In this document: one piece after another, positions 1 through 10,800 of the stretch
Layout: every line of letters begins with the position of its first letter
Numbering within the stretch: the first letter of the stretch is position 1
Assembly (NCBI GenBank): GCA_030998225.1
Contig: JAPYXD010000466.1
Coordinates: forward strand, 8,772,001-8,836,000
Reading direction: 5' to 3'
DNA from: Diplolepis rosae
Lineage: Eukaryota; Arthropoda; Insecta; Hymenoptera; Diplolepididae
Length of the DNA: 64,000 nucleotides
Made by a program: the position numbers and the translations under genes
Notes under the pieces: model-generated
Database searches by the model: none
Told to the model about the DNA's origin: nothing
Seen by the model: the letters and a program-made list of their open reading frames with translations, nothing else

Positions 1-317
1 AGTGCTGTGCAAAAGCTGATAATGCAAAATCGGCATGTCACATACTGTGAGATTGAGACAACCTTAGTCAGTAGTTCCACCAGCATATATAAAATATAGC
101 ATGCAAATTTAGCCGTGAAAAAGATTTGTTCTCGTTAGATCCCACATAATTCGACAAAAGCTCAAAGTGATGCAAGAGTCGATTGGTGCAAACAAATGCT
201 CCAGAAATATTCGAACGCATGCAAAAATGTATAGATCATAAAAGAGAATACTTTGAAAAAAAATAAAACTATTTTTGATGACAAATTACCGCAATAAATA
301 GTATATAAATAAAGTAT

Positions 318-560
318 TTTATGTGTCTCCAGCGCGGAAACTCATTTTTCCGTTACAGCTGAGAGTAACGGAATGTTGTGTGAATGTATTGTGTATTCTT
401 CGTATAGCGTTAGCAGCCTACTGACAAAGCCTTGTACATTTGAACTGCGCATGCATCTATTACAACAAGCTACTACTACACAAGATCGATAAAATCAAAA
501 TGGCTGGAACTAGACGCGAAATATCAAGTGTAATGACTAGCGCCGCAAACAACTACAATA
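318..560 (+). mobile_element. Leader fragment of a tyrosine-recombinase-like element
   Basis: This stretch matches, in reverse orientation, the leader and first codons of the copy at 40430-40692. Shared blocks include TTTTATGTG, GCGGAAACTC, TTTTTCCGTTACAGCTGAGA and the start context AAAATCAAAATGGC (ATG at 500). The first residues, MAGTRREISSVM, parallel MAGTSRQLSSVV of the other copy. The reading frame then decays into unrelated sequence, so only the 5' end is left. Confidence 0.6.
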
Positions 561-607
561 CTAGATTAGATTCGAGTGTACGCATAAAAACTCGTATCCG
601 CACCGAA

Positions 608-778
608 GTCACATAAAATAGAATACGTGCTAATGCACACAATTCGGGAAATTGCGAGACTCGCGACAATGCTCGTAGGACTGATCGGGCCTCGGCTTCG
701 ATCTCCTGCGAGCATTGTCGCTCGTCACGCAATAACCCTCATTGTGTGCCTAGGCACGTAATATACTATTCTAATGAC
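608..778. repeat. Long imperfect hairpin, MITE-like
   Basis: Arms at about 608-682 and 712-778 are inverted copies: GCGACAATGCTCG pairs with CGAGCATTGTCGC, GCACACAAT with ATTGTGTGC, and the outer GTCA...GAATACGTGC with GCACGTAATA...TGAC. The loop is GC-rich around CGGGCCTCGGC. No coding capacity is seen. It could be a small non-autonomous DNA element or a transcribed hairpin. Confidence 0.6.
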
Positions 779-1512
779 TTTTATTGTGGCTTAAAGTTTT
801 ACACAGTTTATTCCAAAAATTTTCTTTAATAGTAATCAGATATTAATGAACAAAATAAAAAAATGTTTTGTTTCGTTTTTATTGAAATTAGAATGATTTT
901 TAGAGATCTTGTTCAAGGCGTGAACCACAGATGTTCAATTTTTATAGATGTAGGTGTTGTACTTTTTCTAGAAATTATTCTACTGGCTTTCTGTTGCTAT
1001 AGGCGTGTAGCTGAGATTCTAAACTTTAAATTTTACTTCCACCAATTGTAAAAAATAAATTTTTCATAAAAATATCAGTGCTCAACCCCGTGGACCCCTC
1101 TTGTATATAACTGTGAGCAAAAAATGTTGTCATAATAATAATTTTTTATTATTCATAGTCTTTGCATATTTTCGAAATAAATTTTCTTTCGCAAGTTTCT
1201 GTTTTAGTTTCTACCCACTGCATTTACAATACAAAAACAACTGTGTTTAGACCTTCTTGAAACGTCACATAGACAGCCTATGTCAGGGTGCCTAATTTGA
1301 TTGAATAATATGAAAAATAAAAAATACAATAATAACGTATATTTTCTCATACATTTATATTTTTCAATAACATCCTCAGGCGAAAATTCAAATTATCATA
1401 ACAATATTTACAAACAAGTGCAAAAGATGTTAACTGTGACAAAGACAAATCTTCGTACATATACGGGGTATATCAATTATTATCGCTTTTCTTACTCGCC
1501 TTTTTATCACGG
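779..1512. other. AT-rich sequence downstream of gene A
   Basis: I recognise no gene here. On the minus strand this is the 3' flank of gene A; AATAAA-like hexamers occur around 1143-1150 and could serve as a polyadenylation signal, but none is clearly preferred. Confidence 0.4.
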
Positions 1513-1824
1513 CTAATTTCTTTTCTTGTGAGCCCATTTCTTGCCACTCTCATACTTGTTCTTTTTCCCGTGTTTCTCGTCGTGATGATGATGCTTCTCA
1601 TCTCCTTCTTCTTCCTGATGTCCCTTTTCTTTCTCGTGATGGTGACCCTTTACGTGATGTTGCTCCTTATCATGTTTATCTTCGTGGTGAAGTTCGTCGT
1701 AATGTCCCAATTTGTGGTGACCTCCACTCCCTCCTTCGTGCTCATGGTGGAAATCTCCCTCCTTTTCGCTGTCCCCATCATCGTGGAATTCGTCGAAAAA
1801 CTCTGTTTTCTTCTCATATTCGTC
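1513..1824 (-). CDS. Gene A exon 5: C-terminal His-rich cassette with stop
   Basis: Acceptor tttacag|GACGAATATGAG at 1824; 103 codons then TAA at 1513. It begins DEYEKKTEFFDEFHDDGD and ends GKKWAHKKRN. Gene B encodes the matching DEYEKKQDFYDEYYEDGD and GKKWAQQGKNRR in two exons separated by a 218-base intron, so an intron was lost in A or gained in B. Confidence 0.8.
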   Translation of the reverse strand, partial: DEYEKKTEFFDEFHDDGDSEKEGDFHHEHEGGSGGHHKLGHYDELHHEDKHDKEQHHVKGHHHEKEKGHQEEEGDEKHHHHDEKHGKKNKYESGKKWAHKKRN

Positions 1825-4800
1825 CTGTAAATGTGAAGAGGATTAACAAAAAATTATCACAAATTCTTTTAAAGGGTTTCCCAATAAGGGTGATATGTTT
1901 TGAAATTGAAAAAAAACACTGAATATTCATTCGGAATTGATCGAAATCTTTTTTATTATATTGGATATTCTATGCCATTTATGATTTAAACAATATATCG
2001 GCCAAATGTCCCCCGAGACTTGAGCCAAAAATGCGCCTTATCAGAAAAGATGATTTTTTGATGAAAATTGGGATCATTTTCAATTGATTCCAGAGCCCAA
2101 TCCGCGAACTCCCGACGCAAACGATGGTCATTAGGCTTCAGTTCTTGGGCCAGAATCATCTTATAGGGATGCAGGCCAAGATCCAATCGCAAAATACGCC
2201 AGGTAGTCATCCTGGACAGGCCCAATTCCTGAGATCGGCGTGGCACGGACAATTCACGGTTTTCCTCGATACTGGCCTGTACGGCGGCTATATTCTGTGT
2301 AGAACGTGCGGTACGCATACGATTTTTAGGCTTAGTATCCAATAGAGTAAATTCACTCTCCAACTTATCGATTATTCGACGAATTGAGAGCGCGGATGGA
2401 GCAGAATGACGACCATATTTTGCACGATATGCTCTTTCAACACCGACAAAACTTCTCGAATTTTGATAAAATAATTGGACAATTTCCAAACGTTGTGGAA
2501 GCATGAAACTACTCATGATTAAATGGCAAACCTTACTGATGACAACTGACAGCAGACGTCAAAAATTTCAGTTCAAATGAGCCCGATAGGGACATTCAAA
2601 ATCATATCACCCCTATTGGGAAACCCTTTAAATATATGAGCAAATTTTCTTTAAGAGCTCTCCATTTTGTTTATCGCAACCATCTTAGTACACCCATAAA
2701 AAAGTTTCTTTGATTAAAAAAACCATTCTTTCCATGAAACAAATTTGTGCATTGCTATACGGGTCAAAGAAAAGTTTTTTTGATTTATAGAAATTTCTTG
2801 ATTATTTTTTTTTCTTTCAATTAAAGAAATGAATATATAGGGTGAAACCACGTCAAGTGGGCCCTGAAATTTCAGCCGAATCATCCATTTTATAAATAAT
2901 AAATACTTTATTCGATGAAGGGCATGAGGTGTGATTTGTGATATAAGTATTTCGTCGATATTCCTTTTTTGTTAATGTTATCAGCAATCAAAGTTTTGTG
3001 CACGATATACTTGTTAAATTATTTTCTAATAAACCACTATAGATTATTCAATGAAATTTGACAGAAAAAATAGAAAAATATTCATACTATTTAATGGGTA
3101 TTTATTTATGATATATTTGTTTAAGCAATAGTGTTTTTTATGAATTGTTAATGAATAATTGGAATTTTTTTGCATTATTCACGCTCAAAATAAGCAAAAC
3201 TTATGTCAAATTACGCGGAAAAGGTTAACCTTTAATAATCTGTAAAAAAAAGTATGTTCATTCGTTCCATTACAAGAATATTGAATTTGTTGTTACCCAG
3301 TGCGCTATTTCGATGCGCAGCGCCCTTCGCCGCTGCCTGCGAGAACTTGTTGGTCGCGCGAACTGGAGCAGCGAACGCGTTCAAACTTGCATGAACATGA
3401 TTTGTCAAAGCTTAAAATTCGTTGCAAATTCTATTGTCAGTCTGCTATGAGTCCTAGTACGGTATATATGTATTGATTTTATGTAAATATTTATCGATTA
3501 TTATTAAGATGGTTCGACCGAATAAATTCTGCAATCCGTTAGGAACAAAAGGCCATAATTGTATACGTCTTGGCTTATTCCTAGTCACTGCTAAGTGGAA
3601 TAAGAAATTTAAAAAGTACATCGTTAAATACGTTTGTAATTCATCTTGTATATATAAAAAAATATTACAATAAAATTATAATATATATAAAAATATAACA
3701 GGAAACGATGAAAAACGTCTGTCAACTTCTTTTGAGTGAAATTTTTGCAAAAAATTCAACAGTTAACTGTAATTGTCGATAAGTTTTGGAATTTTTTCAA
3801 AATTTTTACTAAAAAGAAGTTAACACACTTGCTTCATTGTCTTTTGTTACGTTTCTCAAATTTAATTTCTTTTATTTAAAAAAGGCTAACAACGTGATTT
3901 ATTAGAGTCAAATAAATTTATATTTGTTCTAAAGATTTAAGAAATTTTCTGTGAAAAAAGGAACGTTTCCACTCCGCTGGGTATCGAGCCCAGGTTCTTT
4001 CGATTGCCGGTCGAATGCTCTGTCATCTGAGCTACGGAGGTTCCACAACTTTTTTCACAGAATCTTGTTAACGCCTATTCGGCTACGGATGTATCTTGAA
4101 CTATTTAATCAATATTTCTAAATAATTGCAGTCGATTTAGAACTGCAATGATTTAGAAATATTAATTAAATTGTTCTAAAGATGTTTTAATTTCGAATTG
4201 AAAAAATGAATTTGAAAAAATGATTTCTTTAATTTAAATAAAACTTTTTTCTATGTGTAATGGACTATGAACAATATTCAGACACTCTGAAGACAATAAA
4301 GTACCCGGCAGTAGATATTCTTCGGAATTTTGAAAAAGATGCAACGCTTTTGTGGTCACTTAACTATTGGGTTGGCAACGAAATCATTTCGCTTTTTTCC
4401 GCTAGATTACTTTAGTCGTTCGAAGTCGTTCTTCTCCATTGCAAACTTCAGACCGTATATGGTATTTGACAGCTGACATTTCATAGATTATTCAATGAAT
4501 AAAAAAGTTTCAAGTTTTGTTTATTTATTTTTTTGCATTGATTTTAAATGGAGATTCTAGACGGTCATTTTTGTCACATTTTACTTTATTACTTCTGAAA
4601 AGGTACAAACGCAGTGCAAGCTCGGAAAAAGTTGTATGATGTTTATGGTGAAAAATCATTAACAGAACGCCAGTGCCAGAATTGGATTGCTCATTTTCGT
4701 TCCGGAGATTTGGACCTCAAAGATGCACCACGCTCTGGATGCCCAACTGAAGTTCACGACGACAAAATAAAAGCAATGATAGAAAAAATGGCATAGTGCG

Positions 4801-7800
4801 ACACGAGAGACCGCATAGAAGCTTAAAATATCACATACATCCGTTGAAAGTCATTCAAAACAACTTGGTTACGTTAATAAGCTCGATATTTGGGTTCCTC
4901 ACAAATTGAACGAAATTCAACTCACCAAACAAATTTCCATTCGCGATTCACTGCTGAAACGTAACGAAACCGATTCATTTTTAAAGTGAATCATAACGGA
5001 CGATGAAAAATAGACATCAAAATCCGATATTCATCAAAAGAAGGTTATGCTGAGTGTTCAATGGAATTTCAAGTGTATTGTTTATTTTGAGATGCTCCTA
5101 AGGAACCAAACTATCAATTCGAATGCCTACTGTCGCCAGCTAATGAAATTGGACAAAGAAATCCAGAAAAAGCGGCCAGAACTGGCAACTCGTAAAGGCG
5201 TCATCTTCCATCAAGATAACGCCAGACAACATACATCTTTGGTCACTCGCAAAAAATTATTGGAGTTAGGCTGGGAAGTGATGCCTCATCCACTGTATAG
5301 TCCTGAACTTGCACCATCCGATTGTTATTTATTCCGTTCACTTTAAAACCATTTGGATGGAAAAACATTCGATCCAAATGAGGCTGTCAAAAATGAGTTG
5401 ATTCAGTTTTTTGCCTCTAAGAACCAAACTTTCTACGAAAGCGGAATTATGAAGCCGACTAAAAGTTGGCAAAAGGTCATTGAACAAAATTGACAATACA
5501 TAATTGATTAATGTTTGTTATTTGTATTAATAAACTTGCTTTGAAAATCATGAAAAAGAAACGAAATGACTTTTTTGCCAACCCAATAGATGAGATTATT
5601 AATCTTACTCAGTCCACTCATTTCTTAACTCCATCTGACATCTTCAAAACCTAGGTCTCAAAAATGTGTAGTTTCGAGTCTTTTATGGCCTGGTAGTTGT
5701 CTTATTGCAGTGCACACCGATACACTGGACATCCCTCGGTTGTCTCGAGGACGCCCGATAAGAAGGTTTTCATTAGAATAAATTGGAGATTTATCATTCT
5801 AATATGAAAAGAACAATTATTTAATGCATTTGAACTCTTGAATTTGTACTTTTTTTTTAAATCCATGAATAATCATATATAGAATAAGTTGAATCTATTT
5901 CAATCCACTATTTCGAGAAAATGTTTTGGAATACTCTTCAATACTTTCTGGAAGGATTGAAAATTACGTGCCTCAATTTTATTCAATAAAATTTTTTTCT
6001 ATTTTTAATCGGTGTTTTTGCGCGATTACTAATTGAAAACCATTTCAAAACAATTTATTGATTAAGTTGTAAGGTTTAACATGCACACATACATTATCAA
6101 TGATATACACTGTAAAAAATTTCTGTTGGGATTTTACAATAGTGTAATGGAAGTTTATTACCAAAACTCAGTGTAATTTTACAATACATGATGTACTGTA
6201 AATTTACAAACGATGGTGGCACTGCTCCAAAGAGATATTACAAAAGTTCTATTGTAATTCCGAAGAATTACATTCTAAGCATTGTGATTCTCTTGTACAA
6301 TACATCGATTGTAATTTTACATTACGTTTCGGTAGTAAACTTCCTCTAAAGTATTGTAAAATCACAAACATTTTTAACAGTGTATGGTTTCATACATTTT
6401 TCATAACAATTTTTTTCTCATTCACAGCAATAGAATTTAAATAATGTGAATATTCGCTAATGAGGTTATGTAGTTCAATGTCAAATATTGTTTTAAATAT
6501 CATTTGAGGTTGTGAGTCACTATATTTAACTTTTTGGATGTTGATTAAAATCGATTCAATTTCTTTAATTTCATATATTATTTCATTGATTCGAAAACAA
6601 AAGTAAAATCAATGTAAGCCTTCATACCGGGCGTTGAGCGTTACGGCACCCACTAGCAGAGATGGGTACGTAATTTACTTTAGGTAATTCATTTAGTTTT
6701 TCTAGTGTTTTACCAGATATTTTACCTATTATGTTTCATTCAAATTCTATTAAACTAACACATCGTTCAATAAGTCCCGGGACTAACCCACAGATGGCGT
6801 TAGTAATATCAAATCCACTTCGTTTTTCGAAAGAACTAACCTTTAAATGACACGTATCTGACTTTCACGTCGATCAGACCATAAACAGCAAAGCTACTGT
6901 GGTGAAAGTGACGCTACTTTTGCATTTGTGTACAAAATGGAAAAAAACGAATTTCGTGTGTTGACAAAACATTGCTATTTAATGAGGAAAAATACCGTGC
7001 AAGCTCAACGATGGCTTGAAAAATGTTATCCGGACTGTGCTCCGTCGAAAACAACGATTTGCCGGTGGTATGCTGATTTCAAACGCGGTCGCACTGATAA
7101 AAATGATGCGGAACGCTCGGGTAGGCCAAATGAAGCAGTAACTCCGGAAAATATTAAGCAAGTTTTGAAAATCGTGATGGACGACCGCAAACTGAAAGTC
7201 CGTGAGATTGCTAAGTTGGTGAACATATCAACTGGAAGTGCGTCTACGATTTTAAACGAAAAATTGGGCATAAAAAAGGTCTTTTCCAAATGGGTGCCGC
7301 GTTTGCTCACAATGGAACAAAAGCAACAACGAGTCGACGATTCAGAGAGCTGTTTGACACTGTTTACTCGCAATAAACAGGATTTCTTGCTTCGGTCTGT
7401 GACAATGGACGAAACATGGATCCATCATTTCACTCCGGAGGCGAAGCGGCAGTCAGCTGAGTGGCGTGCAGCCAGTGAAAACTGTCCGAAGCGTCTGAAA
7501 ACGCAACAGTCAGCTGGCAAAGTCATGGCGTCAGTTTTTTGGGATGCGCACGGCAGTGATCCCAGAACGTGGGAGCTGGCGGCTCCCACCATAGATCCCA
7601 CTAGCTCATGGCTCCTTCCTCGCTCGACTGCCATAGGTTGGTTGAATGAGAAAGACACAACGATCTCGAGGCATCTATGGTGGGGGCCGCCATCTCCCAC
7701 GTTCTGGGATCACTGGCGCACGGTATAATTTACATCGACTACCTTGAAAACGGAAAATATATCAACAGCGACTATTACATTGAGTTATTGGTGCGTTTGA

Positions 7801-10800
7801 AGGACGAAATCGCAAAAAAAAACGACCTCACATGAAGAAGAAAAAAATTATCTTTCATCAAGACAATGCACCGTGCCACAAGTCAATGAAAACGATGGCA
7901 AAATTGTCTGAATTAGGCTAAGAATTGCTTCCCCACCCACCATATTCTCCAGATCTAGCGCCCAGCGACTACTGGCTCTTTGCTGATCTCAAAAAGATGC
8001 TCCAGGAAAAAAAGATTTGGCTCGAATGAGTAAGTAATCCCTGAAACTGAAGCTTATTTTGAGGCCAAGGACAAATCATTTTACAAGCATGGTATCGAAA
8101 AGTTAGAAAAGCGTTGGAATGATTTATCGCACTTGAAGGTGATTATATTGATGAATAAAAATTAATTTTGCAAAACAAATGTTGTTTTCTTAGTTAGTTC
8201 CGGGACTTATTGAACGATGTGTTACATCTTATCAAAAATAGCAGCTCATTTAATTGCATGATCCCGTAAGCACCTTCACGTTGGATGTTCGCAAACTTGT
8301 ATTTACTGTTGAAAATGAATGAACAAAAATTGCTATTACCTTTTTATGAATCAAGTGCTTTCCTTTCGTACTATGTCCTGACTGGTGTTCGCCCTTTTCA
8401 TCAAATTTGGCATTCTTTTCACCCTTTTCTGCGAAAATATGTTCTTTTTGGTACCGACCCTCATCCTCATGTTTCTTTATTTCGCCCTCGTTTTCATCAT
8501 AATGGTGTTCATGATCCTCTTTGTCCTTATGGCCTTTCTCACTCTTTTCATTCTCGTGCCACGATTCGTAACCCTTCAATAACAACACCACAGTAATTAG
8601 TTTATATACTTCAATTAAAATAATAAAAATAGAAACTTGACTAAAGCCAACTAATCAAAAGTATTTTGTAATTCATCTTAATTATACTTTATCTCCTTGT
8701 GCGTCTTCTTCGTCATTGTGCTCTTCTTCGTGTTCAGAACTGCCCCCTACTTCATGTTCGTGATCTTTACCCTCCAGTTCCTGATTGTGTTTGTGTTCAT
8801 GTTTGTGAGTATGTTCTCCTTCGTTTTCTTCATGAACTTTATTTTTATCTTCACTTTCATGATCCTGATTTTGATCTTTACTTTCAACCTTACCACTATT
8901 ATACCTGTCGTGACTGTGATCGCGTTCTTCTTGATTAGAATCTTTCAGTTTCACCTCCTGATTTTGATCTTCACTATCAACCTCATCACTATTATGCCTG
9001 TTGTGATTATGATCACGTTCTTCTTTATTAGAATCTTTATGTTTTACGTCCTGATTCTGCTCGTTCTGCTTAATATTGTTTTTATAACGGCTATTAAGTC
9101 CAGGATTCTGGTCAGCTTCATTATAATTTTGAAAATCGTTTTCGTAATTTGTATGATGATCATGACTATCTTCATGGTAATTATCAGCGTTACCTTTTCT
9201 ATGTTTACTTTCATCACCATGTGTTCTTAAAATATTATGGATATCTTTTTGATGTTCATCATCATCTTCATATTTATAATAATGCACTTGATTATATTTG
9301 CCAGGACTTTGATGATGTTTACCATTCAAATGATTGTGTTTATTATTTCCCTGATGATTTTCATCATTTCCTTGATAATTCTTATCATAACTTTGGTGAT
9401 GCTTGGCGTAATAATTTGGATTTTGGTGCTTATAGTCATCTTCATGTTCGTAATGTTTTTCTGGTTTCTTAACAATTTCATAATGCTCCAATTGCTTACC
9501 TTCAGCGACCTTATCTACATTCTTTGCTGGGTACCTAGATGTAGAGAAATCTTGACTACCAGTTTCAGCCTTTAACTCTGTGTTTATATCTTTATATCGT
9601 GCACGACCACGTGATTCTTCTCTTCTATGCGATATATCTTCAGTTGTAGTTATGGATGATAATGTAGTCGTATAAGGGATAAAAGTAGATGTTAAAGCAT
9701 TGTATATTCCTATAGAAGCATAAGGTTTTGAAGAATTATTCCTCCTTTTAGTGGCAGTAGTTCTTCTTGAAATTGTGGATGGTATAAGTAACGTATTATT
9801 TAAATTTCGAAGTGTTACAGAAGTCGTAGGATATACTTGATGTTGACCAAACTTCTTGCTTTGGACTTGAGTAACAGCAGTCTTTAACGATTTCTGTTGG
9901 CGTGGAACAAACGGTCTTGGCATTACGTCGTACTTCGCTAAAAGTTGGAATTCATAGTCACCAGTAGAATGATTTAATGCCCGACGGCTCAGAACTTTTT
10001 CATGCAAAGGAGATTCCAAGTTTTTTTCTTTTCCAAACTCTTGATGTGTTTCATTAGATGTTTTCTTCCTTTTTCTCCTTTCAGGAGGTACTGTGTACAC
10101 TTCATTTTTATATGTGGTAGTTGGTAATGTACTTTCACTGGTACTTATTCCTTGGTAAAAGCTTGTAAGATTATTCAAGTATTTTTCAGTTTTTGGGGAC
10201 GAGGATGACATTGGAAAGATAGTTGTGGGTATAAGGAAACTCGAAGTCGTTTTAGTTTCTTCGGTCCTTCCTTGATGTACAAAAAGAGGAGTGTACTGAT
10301 GATTGATCCTCGTTTTATTTAAAGTTGGTTTTGGATGACCAACGGAAGATATATTTGTAAAACCATGTTTGTAATTTCTTGTTTGTGTTTCAAAAGTACG
10401 ACCAGAAACTAGTGACGTTCTTGGCTGAAGAAAATTTGGTGATGTCAGTGGATTTGTTATTACGAGATTCTGTTCAGTTTTCTGGATGGGTGTATACGAT
10501 TTCGAAGGTAAAGTTCGGTAAGTTTCCGAATTGCGATTTCTTATTCTCTCTGTTGGACTAATATTAAAAGTCTGTACAGTTAACCCATCCCTTGGGATTC
10601 TGTTCATGCTTTTTTGTCTAGGAACCTCATAATAGTTTTCGTCTAAAAGTTGTATTGTAGACTTCTGATCTAAAATTTGAAAATTAGAAGGAAAAAGTTT
10701 TGATTCAGAAATTAATCAAATACTATTTTATATGAATTTAGTTCTATAAAAATAAAATAAATCTAGAAAAAAAATGCAAATACCAATGAAAAAAACAAAA

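Larger units (their letters stand above)
6758..8222 (+). mobile_element. Mariner element with nested MITE
   Basis: ACACATCGTTCAATAAGTCC begins the element and its complement ends it, with TA at 6756-6757 and 8223-8224. The total of 1465 bp includes the 162-bp insertion at 7554-7715, leaving about 1295 bp of mariner, the expected size. Confidence 0.9.

Noticed and set aside
608..778. Rho-independent terminator or CRISPR-like repeat
   Set aside because: Eukaryotic context and no repeated spacer pattern; the hairpin is better seen as MITE-like.
1528..1830. Plus-strand 100-codon hydrophobic frame
   Set aside because: Antisense shadow of gene A exon 5.
3968..4041. Functional tRNA-Ala
   Set aside because: Acceptor stem mismatches, C at position 33 and location inside a duplicated-target insertion argue for a tRNA-derived repeat.
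8697..9575. Long plus-strand frames rich in Phe/Ile/Val opposite gene A exon 3
   Set aside because: Antisense shadows of His/Asp/Glu codons; the minus strand has signal peptide, splice sites and a paralogue.
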